From: Agromyces italicus DSM 16388
GTDB taxonomy: Bacteria; Actinomycetota; Actinomycetes; Actinomycetales; Microbacteriaceae
Length of the DNA: 64,000 nucleotides
Assembly (NCBI RefSeq): GCF_000421545.1
Contig: NZ_ATXF01000005.1
Location: 714,214 to 778,213 of the forward strand
Direction of reading: 5' to 3'
Position 1 is the first letter of the stretch, and the number at the start of each line of letters is the position of its first letter. Positions 14,855 to 23,677 of this stretch are shown here, piece by piece. Below the pieces are notes generated by a model. It saw only the letters and a program-made list of their open reading frames with translations. It did no database searches and had not been told where the DNA came from. The position numbers were made by a program, and so were the translations under genes.

Positions 14855-17830
14855 ATGTCTGCAGCGGCCATGATCGGCCGCGGCGCCGACCTCTCGCGGC
14901 TCGACGAGCGCCTCGACGAGGTGCGCGCCGGCGCGCCGTTCACGGTGATCGTCGGGGGCGAGGCCGGCATCGGCAAGACCCGCCTCATCAGCGAGTTCCA
15001 GCAGCGGCTGCCGAGTGACGTGCGGCTGCTCGCGGGCCAGTGCGTCGACCTCGGCAGCGTGGCCGCGCCGTACGCACCGGTCAAGACGGCGCTGCGGGCG
15101 CTCGTCGCCGACGTCGGCGCGGCTCCCGTGCTCGAGGCGGTCGGGCCGGGGCGGGCGGCGCTCGTCGCGCTGCTGCCCGAGCTCGCCGCGGAGTCGGGCG
15201 AGGTCGGGGTGCCGGGGGCCGGCATCGCCGCGGGCCAGCTGCACGAGGGCATCGCGGTGCTCCTCGAGACCTTCTCTCGTGAGCGGCCGATCGTGTTCGT
15301 GATCGAAGACCTCCACTGGATCGACGCGGCGAGTCTCGCATTGCTGCGCTTCCTGCTGCGCGCCCTCGGCTCGAGCCGAGTGCTCACCGTGCTCAGCTAC
15401 CGCACCGAAGACGTCACCCGCGGCCACCCCGTCCGCGCGTTCCTCTCCGAGGCCGAGCGCGACCGCTGGGTCGAGCGCCTCGAACTCGGGCGGCTTTCGA
15501 AGGGGCAGGTCAAGCGGCTCGTGAAGTCGCTCGTCGTCGACGAGGCGCCGAACGACCGGGTGCTCGAGACGGTCTTCCGGCGCAGCGACGGAATCCCCTT
15601 CTTCGTCGAAGAACTCGTCGGCATCGACGGCTGCCGCGACGAGGGCTTCGTCCCCGACACCCTCCGCGAGCTGCTCCTCGCCCGTTACGAGCGGCTGCCC
15701 GAGTCGGCGCAAGAACTGTTGCGCCTCATCTCGACGGGCGGGGTGCGGGTCTCGCACGGCCTGCTCTCCGAGGTGTACCGGGGCGACGACGCCGAGCTCG
15801 ACGCGGCCGCACGCCAGTGCGTGCACTACGGCGTCCTCACGATCGACGGCGACGACTACTCCTTCCGGCATGCGCTCGTGCGCGAGGCGATCCTCGACGA
15901 TCTGCTGCCGGGCGAGCGCGCCCGGTTCCACGCCCGATATGCCGAGGCCTATGAGGCCGCCGCCGGGGCCGGCTCGCGCCGCCTCGCCGCCGAGATCTCG
16001 TACCACTGGCTCGGTGCGCACAACGCGACCCGCGCCTTCCCGGCGACACTCCAGGCCATGCGCGAGGCCCGCGCCGCGGCCGCCTACGCGACCGCGGCCC
16101 ATTTCGGCGAACGCGCACTCGAACTGTGGGACGTGGTTCCCGACCCCGAGACCGCAGCCGGCATGGGCAAGCTCGAGCTCATGGGCCGCACGGCCTCGCA
16201 CCTGCGCAACGCGGGCGAGGTCGAGCGCGGGCTCGCGCTCGTGAAGGCCGCGCTCGCCGAATGCCCGCGCGACGATCCGCAGTACCCGCGGTTCCTCCGA
16301 GACAAGGCGCTCTACCTCGCGGCGATCGGCAAGCCCGGATCGATCCCGCTCCTCGAAGAGGGGCTCGAGGTGCTCGGCGACGACGGCGACCCCGAGATCA
16401 AGGCGGGGTCGCTCGCGACGCTCGCCGGCCGACTCATGATCGAGGGGCGCATGGCCGAAGCGATCGAGACGGCCGAGCAGGGTCTCGCCGTCGCGCTCGA
16501 ATACGACCTGCCGCGCTCGGCCTCGATCTCGATGAACATCGCGGCCGTCAGCCACGCTGTGGGCGGCGAGGTCGAGCGCGGGCTCGAGATGCTCGCCGAG
16601 GCCCGCGAGCTCGCTGAGGGCGACGGGGCCGCACTCCTGCGTTACTGGGTCAACTCCTCCGACATCGCGTACCTCATCGGCGACTACACCGAGGCGGTGC
16701 GTCTCGCCGAAGACGGCCTCGGAAGGGCACGCGCCCAGGGCGTCGAGCGCAGCAGCGGCGTGCTGCTCGCCTCGAACGCGGTCGACCCGCTCTTCGCGCT
16801 CGGCGAATGGGAGCGCGGCGGCGAGATCATCGAGCGGGCGCTGTCGCTCGACCCGCCGGTGCCGTTCACCGTCTACCTGCAGCGCGCCCGCATCTGGTCG
16901 ATGCTGTGGCGCGGCGATCCTGCCGGCGCGGCCGAGGCGCTGCGTCGGGTCCGGCCGATGATGGCGGGCGTCCAGGCGGTCGAGATGCAGACCCGCCTCG
17001 CGGTCGGGCAGATGGCGGCCGAGGTCGCACTCGCGAACGACGATCTCGCGGGGGCCTGGGGCGAGATCCGCGGCATGCTCCATGAAGAGCACCCGCTGCA
17101 TGCCGGCTACGCCCACCCGGGCTTCTGGGTCGCCGCTCGCATCGTCGCCGCGATCGCCGCGCGCCCGCATGCGGTGCCAGAGGGTGTCGCGGCCGAGGCG
17201 GAGGGGGCGGTGGCCGAGATCCACCGACTGCTCGACGCGGCGTCGTTCTGGCCGCACCACGAGATCTGGGTCGCCCTGGTCGGGGCCGAACTCGCCGAGG
17301 CGTCCGAGGGGGCGGGCGCCCAGGTTCCGGGCACCAACGCGGTCGCCTGGCGGCGAGCGGTCGACGCGACCGAACGCGGGGGCGTCCCCGGGTACCTCCA
17401 CCCCTACGCACTCTTGCGACTCGCCGAGGCCGAACTCGCCGAGGCCGACCGCTCGGCGGCGAAGGCGACGCTGCAACTCGCGCTCGACCGCGCCGAGGCC
17501 GCCGGGGTCACCGCCGTTCGCGAGCGGGTCGAACGCGTCGCGGCGTCCGCGGCGATCGCGCTCGACGGGGCGCATCGCCCGGTCGGCGGCGACGTGGCGG
17601 GCATCGCCGGCGCCGCGGCATCCGACGCCGATGCCGCCGCGACCGCCGAACTCACCGCGCGCGAACGCCAGGTGCTCGGCCTCATCGCCGAGGGGCTCAG
17701 CAATCGCCAGATCGGCGAGCGGCTCTTCATCAGCGGTAAGACGGCCTCGGTGCACGTCTCGGCGATCCTGCGCAAGCTCGGCGCCGCGACCCGCACCGAG
17801 GCGGCGTACCGCGCGGGCGCGCTGCGCTGA
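14855..17830 (+). CDS. large ATP-binding LuxR family regulator (LAL/MalT-like)
   Basis: The 991-residue protein has an AAA-type NTPase domain at the N-terminus: Walker A GGEAGIGKT (34-42), Walker B IVFVIED (146-152). A long TPR-like helical middle (about 350-900) is rich in Ala/Glu/Leu repeats. The C-terminal LuxR helix-turn-helix (about 930-990) contains LTARERQVLGLIAEGLSNRQIGERL. The order matches LAL regulators, which bind inducer in the TPR part and activate transcription. The ATG at 14855 is chosen because the Walker A spacing is normal; a GTG at 14849 is in frame. No target genes are adjacent: the next 550 bp are repeat-rich spacer. Confidence 0.88.
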   Translation: MSAAAMIGRGADLSRLDERLDEVRAGAPFTVIVGGEAGIGKTRLISEFQQRLPSDVRLLAGQCVDLGSVAAPYAPVKTALRALVADVGAAPVLEAVGPGRAALVALLPELAAESGEVGVPGAGIAAGQLHEGIAVLLETFSRERPIVFVIEDLHWIDAASLALLRFLLRALGSSRVLTVLSYRTEDVTRGHPVRAFLSEAERDRWVERLELGRLSKGQVKRLVKSLVVDEAPNDRVLETVFRRSDGIPFFVEELVGIDGCRDEGFVPDTLRELLLARYERLPESAQELLRLISTGGVRVSHGLLSEVYRGDDAELDAAARQCVHYGVLTIDGDDYSFRHALVREAILDDLLPGERARFHARYAEAYEAAAGAGSRRLAAEISYHWLGAHNATRAFPATLQAMREARAAAAYATAAHFGERALELWDVVPDPETAAGMGKLELMGRTASHLRNAGEVERGLALVKAALAECPRDDPQYPRFLRDKALYLAAIGKPGSIPLLEEGLEVLGDDGDPEIKAGSLATLAGRLMIEGRMAEAIETAEQGLAVALEYDLPRSASISMNIAAVSHAVGGEVERGLEMLAEARELAEGDGAALLRYWVNSSDIAYLIGDYTEAVRLAEDGLGRARAQGVERSSGVLLASNAVDPLFALGEWERGGEIIERALSLDPPVPFTVYLQRARIWSMLWRGDPAGAAEALRRVRPMMAGVQAVEMQTRLAVGQMAAEVALANDDLAGAWGEIRGMLHEEHPLHAGYAHPGFWVAARIVAAIAARPHAVPEGVAAEAEGAVAEIHRLLDAASFWPHHEIWVALVGAELAEASEGAGAQVPGTNAVAWRRAVDATERGGVPGYLHPYALLRLAEAELAEADRSAAKATLQLALDRAEAAGVTAVRERVERVAASAAIALDGAHRPVGGDVAGIAGAAASDADAAATAELTARERQVLGLIAEGLSNRQIGERLFISGKTASVHVSAILRKLGAATRTEAAYRAGALR

Positions 17831-17900
17831 GCGGATCGTCGGCGCGGTCGACTGGCCGCGACGCCGAGTCCTGCCGTCCGCACACGCGCTCCGACTGCCC

Positions 17901-17948
17901 CGATCGCCTGATCGCGCGGGCGCCCGATCGCCCGATCGCGCGGGCGCT
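17901..17948. repeat. 24-bp tandem duplication
   Basis: Two adjacent 24-bp units (17901-17924 and 17925-17948), each starting CGATCGC and containing GATCGCGCGGGCG, differ at two positions. They lie just after the LuxR-type gene. Confidence 0.8.
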
Positions 17949-18052
17949 TGGAGCGCTTCAGGCAGCGACGGACGGTTCCCGGCGGACGGCACGGCCGCCC
18001 GAGACCCGGTACGTCGGGCGGGCCGTGGAGCGGGCGACCCCGTCGCGCCGAC

Positions 18053-18250
18053 TACGTCACTGATATGCGGGTGGTATCGGCGGTCGGCGAGATCGATCGC
18101 GGGTCGCGAGGCGATACCGCTCGCGTATCAGTGACGTAATGGTCGACACTCGTACTCCTGGCGGTCGGGGAAGTCGATCGCGGGTCGTGAAGCGATACCG
18201 CTCGCGTATCAGTGACGTAATGGTCGACACTCGTACTCCCGGCGTTCGCC
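18053..18250. repeat. inverted repeat plus 81-bp-period direct repeat
   Basis: The 27-bp arm at 18112-18138 (CGATACCGCTCGCGTATCAG...) recurs at 18193-18219, 81 bp on, within a duplicated block of about 77 bp (18093-18169 and 18174-18250). It also occurs inverted with 4 mismatches at 18053-18079. The first and second arms can form a 27-bp stem with a 32-nt loop. Confidence 0.85.
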
Positions 18251-18365
18251 CTTCGCGACACTCGCGCTTCGCGCGGCACGCCTTCGCGCAGACCGGTGAA
18301 CCTGCGGCGCAGGAGTGGTGATCCGACGGGGGCGGCGCCGGGTCGTGCGCGCGAATCGGGTCCGG

Positions 18366-18371
18366 TAGCGT
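18366..18371 (+). promoter_or_regulatory. -10 box for leaderless start at 18379
   Basis: TAGCGT ends 7 nt before ATG 18379; no Shine-Dalgarno sequence is present. Confidence 0.5.
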
Positions 18372-18378
18372 CGAGCCC

Positions 18379-19104
18379 ATGACGCGTCGTATGGGCTGGG
18401 CCGGGCTTCCGAACACCTGGGATCTCGGCGGACTCGACGGTGCACGCGGCACGATCCGTCGGGGGCGCATCTATCGTTCGGCGCTGCTCGACGGCCTCGA
18501 CGCGGCGGGGCGCGCCGAGCTCTACGACGAGGGCGTGCGCACCATCATCGACCTCCGCAACGACGACGAGGTCGGTGCGGTGATCGACGCACCGTTCACG
18601 AGGTACCACCGCCCGATCGAAGACCAGTCCGACGCCGAGTTCATGGCCAGATGGCCCCGGCTCGACACGCCCGGCTACTACTCCGAGGTGCTCGAACGCT
18701 GGCCCGAACTCGTGGCGGCGGTGTTCGGCGATCTCGCCGAGGCAAGCGCCGAGGCGAGCGCCGGAGCAGGCCCTGGCGCCGAGGCGGGAGTCGGCGCGGT
18801 CCTCTTCCACTGCGCCCACGGCCGCGACCGCACGGGCATGATCACTGCGATGCTGTTGCAGCTGTGCGAGGTCGACCGGGGTGCGATCGTCGCCGACTAC
18901 CTCGCCGCAGTCCGCGCGATCGCTGAGCACACCGCGGTCATCGGCGGCGAGGCGGCCGCCGATGACGGGTCGGGTGAGCTCGATTCGCGCCGGGTGCGCG
19001 AACTGGGCGAGTTCCTCGACGGCCTCGACGTCGCCGAGTTCCTGCTCGACAACGGACTCTCCGCATCCGATCTCGTGCGCGTTCGCGCGCGCCTCCTCGA
19101 CTGA
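18379..19104 (+). CDS. tyrosine/dual-specificity phosphatase (Y_phosphatase3 family)
   Basis: A 241-residue protein. The CX5R active site is HCAHGRDRTGM with nucleophile C145 and R151. NTWDLGGLD near the N-terminus and RIYRSALLDGL match the bacterial family of MptpB-like phosphatases, which dephosphorylate phosphotyrosine or phosphoinositides. A low-complexity Ala/Glu/Gly stretch (119-139) inserts before the P-loop strand. There is no signal peptide, so it is either cytosolic or non-classically exported. A GNAT gene starts 9 bp after the stop, suggesting an operon. Confidence 0.85.
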   Translation: MTRRMGWAGLPNTWDLGGLDGARGTIRRGRIYRSALLDGLDAAGRAELYDEGVRTIIDLRNDDEVGAVIDAPFTRYHRPIEDQSDAEFMARWPRLDTPGYYSEVLERWPELVAAVFGDLAEASAEASAGAGPGAEAGVGAVLFHCAHGRDRTGMITAMLLQLCEVDRGAIVADYLAAVRAIAEHTAVIGGEAAADDGSGELDSRRVRELGEFLDGLDVAEFLLDNGLSASDLVRVRARLLD

Positions 19105-19113
19105 GATCAGGCC

Positions 19114-19650
19114 ATGACGACGCATTCCGACGAAGCCGGCCGGAGCGGTGTCGCGCCGTTCGTCCGCACAGCGCGACCCGACGACGCGCTCGGCATCGCC
19201 AGGATGCACTGGGAGAGCCACCAGGCGACCTACATCGAATCGGGTCTCGTCACGCGCGAGCGCATCGAGGCGTGGACCCTCGACCAGCGCATCGAGGGGT
19301 GGAGCAGGGTGCTCGACGACGCCACCTCCCCGGCGCGCACGGTCGTCGTCGCCGTCGAAGGCGAGCGGATTCTCGGCTTCGCCGACGCCCGCGCCGTCGA
19401 TCTCGCCCTCGAGCCCGATGCCCCGCGCGACCTCGAACTGAAGGGGTTGTACCTGCTCGGGGCGCGCCAGGGCTCAGGGCTCGGCCAGGCGCTGCTCGAC
19501 GCCGCGATCGGCGACCGGCCCGCCTACCTGTGGGCGATGGCCGGCGAGACGAGGGCTCGGGCCTTCTACCGTCGGAACGGCTTCGAACCCGACGGCACCG
19601 AAGCGCCGTTCGAGCCCTGGGACGTCATGACCGTTCGGCTCGTCCGCTGA
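19114..19650 (+). CDS. GNAT family N-acetyltransferase
   Basis: This 178-residue acetyltransferase begins near FVRTARPDDALGIARMHWES, the first strand and helix. VVVAVEGERILGFADARAV is the central sheet, ELKGLYLLGARQGSGLGQALLDAAI contains the acetyl-CoA pyrophosphate loop (Q/R-x-x-G-x-G/A), and FYRRNGFEPDGT is the final motif B. The length is typical. The acceptor substrate is unknown. It follows the phosphatase by 9 bp and is convergent with the PfkB-like gene. Confidence 0.85.
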   Translation: MTTHSDEAGRSGVAPFVRTARPDDALGIARMHWESHQATYIESGLVTRERIEAWTLDQRIEGWSRVLDDATSPARTVVVAVEGERILGFADARAVDLALEPDAPRDLELKGLYLLGARQGSGLGQALLDAAIGDRPAYLWAMAGETRARAFYRRNGFEPDGTEAPFEPWDVMTVRLVR

Positions 19651-19688
19651 CGCGGTCGACGGCCGGCGACCCGAACACGGCGGCCGCC

Positions 19689-20339
19689 TCAGCTGCCTCG
19701 CTCGGTCGGCGACTGCGCTGATCGCGGCGCGGGCCGACCGGGCCGTGCTGCCGTGGCGAGGGTCGTCATCGCGGCTTCGAGCGCGTCGTCCCACGCCTGG
19801 GTCGAGCCCCTCGAAACGCCGTGAGCGAGAAGGTGCGCGACCGCGGCGACGGTGTCGACCGGCTGTCGCGGGTCGCCGTCGACGAGCAGCCGGGCCTCGG
19901 GGCGTTCGACCGCGGCGACGAGTTCGTCGAATCGGGCGTCGTTCGCGAAAGCGAACGCGCTCACGACGACGAGGTCGGCGACGGCGATCGCCGCTCGCGT
20001 CTTATCGAAGCGGATGCCGCGGGCAGCCGTCTGCTCGGGTGCGGCGACCTCCTCGGATCGGACGCTGCGACGGCCGTCGCGACGATCGACGACCACCCGT
20101 GCCGTGCCGTGCACCGCACCGCCGGAGACGAGGCGCACGCCGAAGTCGTGCAGCACGGAGCGGATTCGTTCACCGTCTCGGTCGTCGCCGATCGCTGCGA
20201 CGAGCGTCGCCTCGTCGCCGAGGACCGCGAGCCCGATCGCCGCATCGACGCCGCGGCCGCCCACGAACTCTCGCGAGCCGCGCCCATCGCGGTGCACCTC
20301 GACGTGCGCATCGCCGACGACCGTCACGCGCACGCGCAC
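19689..20339 (-). CDS. truncated PfkB/ribokinase-like protein
   Basis: A 216-residue protein resembling the first two thirds of a PfkB sugar kinase. VTVVGDAHVEVHRDG is the first strand, and VGGRGVDAAIGLAVLG matches the GGKGANQA substrate motif but with Asp for Asn. The family is usually about 300 residues; the C-terminal DTTGAGD motif with the catalytic Asp and anion hole is absent, and the gene ends 38 bp before the convergent GNAT stop, leaving no room for it. It probably lacks kinase activity. It starts 13 bp after the aminopeptidase stop and is the third gene of that operon. It could be a decaying gene or a repurposed binding domain. Confidence 0.6.
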   Translation of the reverse strand: MRVRVTVVGDAHVEVHRDGRGSREFVGGRGVDAAIGLAVLGDEATLVAAIGDDRDGERIRSVLHDFGVRLVSGGAVHGTARVVVDRRDGRRSVRSEEVAAPEQTAARGIRFDKTRAAIAVADLVVVSAFAFANDARFDELVAAVERPEARLLVDGDPRQPVDTVAAVAHLLAHGVSRGSTQAWDDALEAAMTTLATAARPGRPAPRSAQSPTERGS

Positions 20340-20352
20340 GCGACCCGCCCGC

Positions 20353-21870
20353 TCACCCGCCCGCCCGGAACCCCCGAGCCACCTCGATCAGGATGCGCGT
20401 GCCGAAACCGGTCGCGCCCTTCGAACGCCACGACTCGTCGGAATCCGACTGCATCGTTCCCGCGATGTCGAGGTGGGCCCACGGTGTGTCGCCGACGAAG
20501 TGATCGAGGAACAGTGCCGCGGTCGTCGCCCCTGCGTACGGGCCGCCGAGGTTCGAGAGGTCGGCGACGTCCGAATCGAGCTGCTTGCGGTACCGACGTT
20601 CGAGGGGAAGCCGCCAGACCTGCTCGTCGGTGACGGACGCGGCCCGTTCGACCTCGCCGAGCACGGTCTCGTCGTTGCCGAGGAGCGCGGCCGTGATCTG
20701 CCCGAGCGACATGAGCGCCGAACCCGTCAGGGTGGCGATGTCGACGATCGCGTCGACGCCGTCCTCGTTCGCGAGCACGATGCCGTCCATCATGGCGAGA
20801 CGACCCTCAGCGTCGGTGTTCTTCACCTCGACGGTCGTGCCGCCGCGCGCGGTCAAGACGTCGCCGAGCTTGTACGCCGACCCCGAGGGCATGTTGTCGG
20901 TGCACATGAGCCAGCCGCTGACGGTCGCGGTCGCCCCGAGTGCGCGGAGCGCGGTGAAGGTCGCGAGCACCGAGGCGGCCCCGCCCATGTCCATCTTCAT
21001 GAGCAGGTGCATCGGGTCGGACGGCTTCAGGCTGATGCCGCCCGAGTCGTACATGATGCCCTTGCCGACGAGGCCGAGATGCCCGGTCGGCTCGCCGTCG
21101 GGCGTGTAGTGCAGTTTGACCATGCGGGGCTCTTCGGCCGAGCCCTGATTGACGCCGAGCAGCCCCCCGCAACCGAGCTCGATGAGCTGGCGCTTGTCGA
21201 ACACCTCGACGTCGAATCCGAAGCGTTCGCCCAGCCCGACGGCGACCTCGGCCATCACGGTCGCGGTCAGGTGCCCCGGCGGGCAGTTCGCGAGGTCGCG
21301 GGCGAGGTTCGCGGCGCGGGCCGTGGCGAGACCGAGCTCGACGCCCGCGGCCGCTTGCGAGGCATCCGCGCCGTCGATGCGCAGCTCGACGCGGCCGAGC
21401 GCGACGTCCTTCGCTTCGCGTTTCAGTGTGTCGAAGCGGTAGCGCGCGAGCAGCGCGCCCTCGGTGAGCGCCTGTGCCGCCCCGGCCGCCTCGGCGCTGC
21501 CCGTCGACGGCACCCGCAGGCCGATGCGAGCGAACTTCGCGCTCGCGCGGGCGAAGGCTGCGCCGGCGTCGCGCAGGCCGTTCGAACCGAGCTCGGCGAG
21601 GGGACCGACCCCGACGAGCACGAGCAGCGGCCCTGAACCGTAGGGGAGGACGAGCGTCGTCCCGGGCTTCGACTCGAAGCCCGAGCGCGCGAGCGCCTCG
21701 CGGTCGAGATCGATGCCGGCGGGCAGTTCGCCGTCGCTCGAGACGAGCACACCGATCACCTCGAGCGAGGATTCGTCGAGCTCGTCGACGACGGCGACCG
21801 ACACCGTGTCGGAGCGGTCGAGCGAGGGAATCGGCGTGAAGCCGTCGGGGATGAGCGGGTCGCGGGTCAT
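20353..21870 (-). CDS. pepA: leucyl aminopeptidase (M17)
   Basis: A 505-residue cytosolic metallo-exopeptidase releasing N-terminal amino acids. The C-terminal catalytic domain shows GKGIMYDSGGISLKPS (K270 and D275 region) and the signature NTDAEGRL (351-358), which ligate two metal ions. DLANCPPGHLTA and MSLGQITAALLGND are also conserved. The ATG at 21870 is preceded by a perfect AAGGAGG (21878-21884), fixing the start. It lies 14 bp after the MFS gene and 13 bp before the PfkB-like gene, all on the minus strand, so the three form an operon. Confidence 0.92.
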   Translation of the reverse strand: MTRDPLIPDGFTPIPSLDRSDTVSVAVVDELDESSLEVIGVLVSSDGELPAGIDLDREALARSGFESKPGTTLVLPYGSGPLLVLVGVGPLAELGSNGLRDAGAAFARASAKFARIGLRVPSTGSAEAAGAAQALTEGALLARYRFDTLKREAKDVALGRVELRIDGADASQAAAGVELGLATARAANLARDLANCPPGHLTATVMAEVAVGLGERFGFDVEVFDKRQLIELGCGGLLGVNQGSAEEPRMVKLHYTPDGEPTGHLGLVGKGIMYDSGGISLKPSDPMHLLMKMDMGGAASVLATFTALRALGATATVSGWLMCTDNMPSGSAYKLGDVLTARGGTTVEVKNTDAEGRLAMMDGIVLANEDGVDAIVDIATLTGSALMSLGQITAALLGNDETVLGEVERAASVTDEQVWRLPLERRYRKQLDSDVADLSNLGGPYAGATTAALFLDHFVGDTPWAHLDIAGTMQSDSDESWRSKGATGFGTRILIEVARGFRAGG

Positions 21871-21884
21871 GCGCGCGCCTCCTT

Positions 21885-23588
21885 CTAGGTCGGTTCGACG
21901 ACAGGTTCGACGACAGGTTCGACGACCGGGTCGAGGGTCGGGTCGACGACGGGGTCGATCTCGTCGTCGTCGTCCGGTTCGAGCTTCTCGGGCAGGTCGC
22001 CCTCTCGACGCCCGGGCATACGGGTCGCCGGCACGATCGCGAGCAGTGAGAATGCGGCGAGCCCGAGCAGGGAGATCTGCAGCGACTGCAATCGCGCCTC
22101 GGCGTTCACCGCGAGGGCGGCGTCGAGCTCCGGTCCGCTCGCCCGATCGGCCAGGATCGCGGCGAGCTGCTCGTTCGTCAGGAAGTTCGCCTCGTTGATG
22201 TTCACCTGCGCGATGAGCTCGTCGCTGATCTCGGGGTGCTCCTGCGCGCCGACGAGCAGCATCGTCGAGAGCGTGCCCACCGCGAAGGCGCTCGCGACCG
22301 CGATGCCGACCGAGCCAGACAGGTTGTGCACGAGACCGCGCCAGGCGCCGACATCGCCGGCGAGTTGCTTCGGCGCCGCCGAGAGCAGCGTGTTGAAGAC
22401 GAGGGCGACGATCGCTCCCTGCCCGAGACCGAGCAGGATGAGCCCGGAGACGACGAAGCCCTGGCTCCACTCGCCGCGCACGGTGAACGCGAGCAGGGTG
22501 AGCGCGGATGCCACGACGATGAAGCCGGCGGTCGCGAGCACTCGCGGCGTGAAGCGGCCGTAGAGGTAGGCGACGAACGTCGAGGCGAGGAAGATCGACA
22601 ACGTGTACGGGATGATCGAGAACGAGGTCTCGATGCTCGAACGCCCCTGCACCACCTGGATGTACAGCGGGATGAGGAAGTTCGCCGCGGTCCCGACGAA
22701 GAGCATGGTCGCCATGCAGGCGGTGACCGCCCGCTCGGAGCCCGTCGCGAGCACACGCAGGTCGAAGATGCGCGGCCCGCCTTCGCGCGCCCGGCGTCGC
22801 AGCCAGGAGAAGAAGACCTGCCCGACGACGAGCCCCGCGATCACGAGCAGCGGCGCGGGCGAGATGCCGAGCACGTCGAACGGCGCCTGCGGCGTCGCGA
22901 GCCAGACGCCCCAGGTCGCGAGGCCGCTGAATCCGAAGCTGAGCAGGATCACGGCGACGGCGGCGATCAGTGCACCGGTCCAGTCGATCGTGAGCCCGGG
23001 CTGCGCGGGGACCTTCTTCACGAGGAAGCTCAGCAGCAGGTTCACGACGGCCAGGGCCACCATGAGGATGAACGACCACCGCCACCCGATCGTGGTCGCG
23101 AAGGTGCCTGCGACGAGCAGGGCGAGGACACCGGCCGCGGGGATGGCCGCGGCGAGCAGGCCGATCGCCTTGCCCTGCTGCTCGCCGTGGTAGTTCGTCG
23201 CGATGAACACCGTCAGCGCCGGCGCGATGAGCGCGATCACCGCTCCCGACGAGGCCTGCGCGATGAAGAGCATCGCCGGACTCACGCTGAGCGCGACCCC
23301 GAGCATCGCGAGGCCGTGCACGGCGACGGCGATCTGGAAGACCCCGCGGGTGCCGAAGCGCGATCCGACCTTGGCACCGAGCAGGATGAAGGCCGCCATC
23401 GCGAAGGTGCCCGCGGTGATCGCGATGCCGACCGAGGTCGCGGGCGTGTCGAGGTCGCTCGTGATCCCGGCCATCGAGACCGTGAGCGCATTCACGGCGA
23501 AGGACGCCTGGATCTGGGTGAGGACCACCACGATGAGTGGGAGCCACGAGGTCTTCGGCAGTGTCTCGGTCGATCCTGGATCGGTCAC
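21885..23588 (-). CDS. MFS transporter, DHA2 (EmrB/QacA-like) drug exporter type
   Basis: The protein has 567 residues from GTG 23588, where AAGGGGA lies 6 nt upstream; an ATG at 23606 is also in frame. About 14 hydrophobic segments begin at WLPLIVVVLTQIQASFAVNAL, as in DHA2 exporters driven by proton motive force. An extracellular loop with many Glu/Asn (EHPEISDELIAQVNINEANFL) precedes the last helix. The cytosolic tail is acidic and repetitive (DPVVEP-type units) and is encoded by a 12-bp tandem repeat at 21892-21927. It is the first gene of the pepA operon and is divergent from the SLC13 permease. The substrate is unknown. Confidence 0.85.
   Translation of the reverse strand: MTDPGSTETLPKTSWLPLIVVVLTQIQASFAVNALTVSMAGITSDLDTPATSVGIAITAGTFAMAAFILLGAKVGSRFGTRGVFQIAVAVHGLAMLGVALSVSPAMLFIAQASSGAVIALIAPALTVFIATNYHGEQQGKAIGLLAAAIPAAGVLALLVAGTFATTIGWRWSFILMVALAVVNLLLSFLVKKVPAQPGLTIDWTGALIAAVAVILLSFGFSGLATWGVWLATPQAPFDVLGISPAPLLVIAGLVVGQVFFSWLRRRAREGGPRIFDLRVLATGSERAVTACMATMLFVGTAANFLIPLYIQVVQGRSSIETSFSIIPYTLSIFLASTFVAYLYGRFTPRVLATAGFIVVASALTLLAFTVRGEWSQGFVVSGLILLGLGQGAIVALVFNTLLSAAPKQLAGDVGAWRGLVHNLSGSVGIAVASAFAVGTLSTMLLVGAQEHPEISDELIAQVNINEANFLTNEQLAAILADRASGPELDAALAVNAEARLQSLQISLLGLAAFSLLAIVPATRMPGRREGDLPEKLEPDDDDEIDPVVDPTLDPVVEPVVEPVVEPT
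21892..21927. repeat. 12-bp microsatellite in the MFS tail
   Basis: Three exact or near-exact GGTTCGACGACA units run in frame and degenerate copies continue to about 21960. They encode the acidic PVVEP-like C-terminal repeat of the transporter. Confidence 0.8.
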
Positions 23589-23664
23589 GCTGCGTCCCCT
23601 TCGCATTGGCCATCCGGGATGCGCTTCGTCGCGGCATCCGCTCGCCTTCACTGTATTGCCCCGC

Positions 23665-23670
23665 TAGCCT
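23665..23670 (+). promoter_or_regulatory. -10 box for leaderless start at 23678
   Basis: TAGCCT ends 7 nt before ATG 23678; no ribosome-binding site precedes the start. Confidence 0.5.
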
Positions 23671-23677
23671 GAGCGCC

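Larger units (their letters stand above)
17831..18378. other. 548-bp repeat-rich spacer
   Basis: No gene is seen here. The spacer holds a 24-bp tandem repeat (17901-17948), an inverted repeat with 27-bp arms and an 81-bp-period duplication (18053-18250), and the promoter of the phosphatase gene. The short frames on both strands are repeats of each other and lack start signals. Confidence 0.7.

Noticed and set aside
17831..18378. Short frames encoding repeated STITSLIRERYR-like peptides.
   Set aside because: They arise from the duplicated non-coding repeat and have no start codon or ribosome-binding site.
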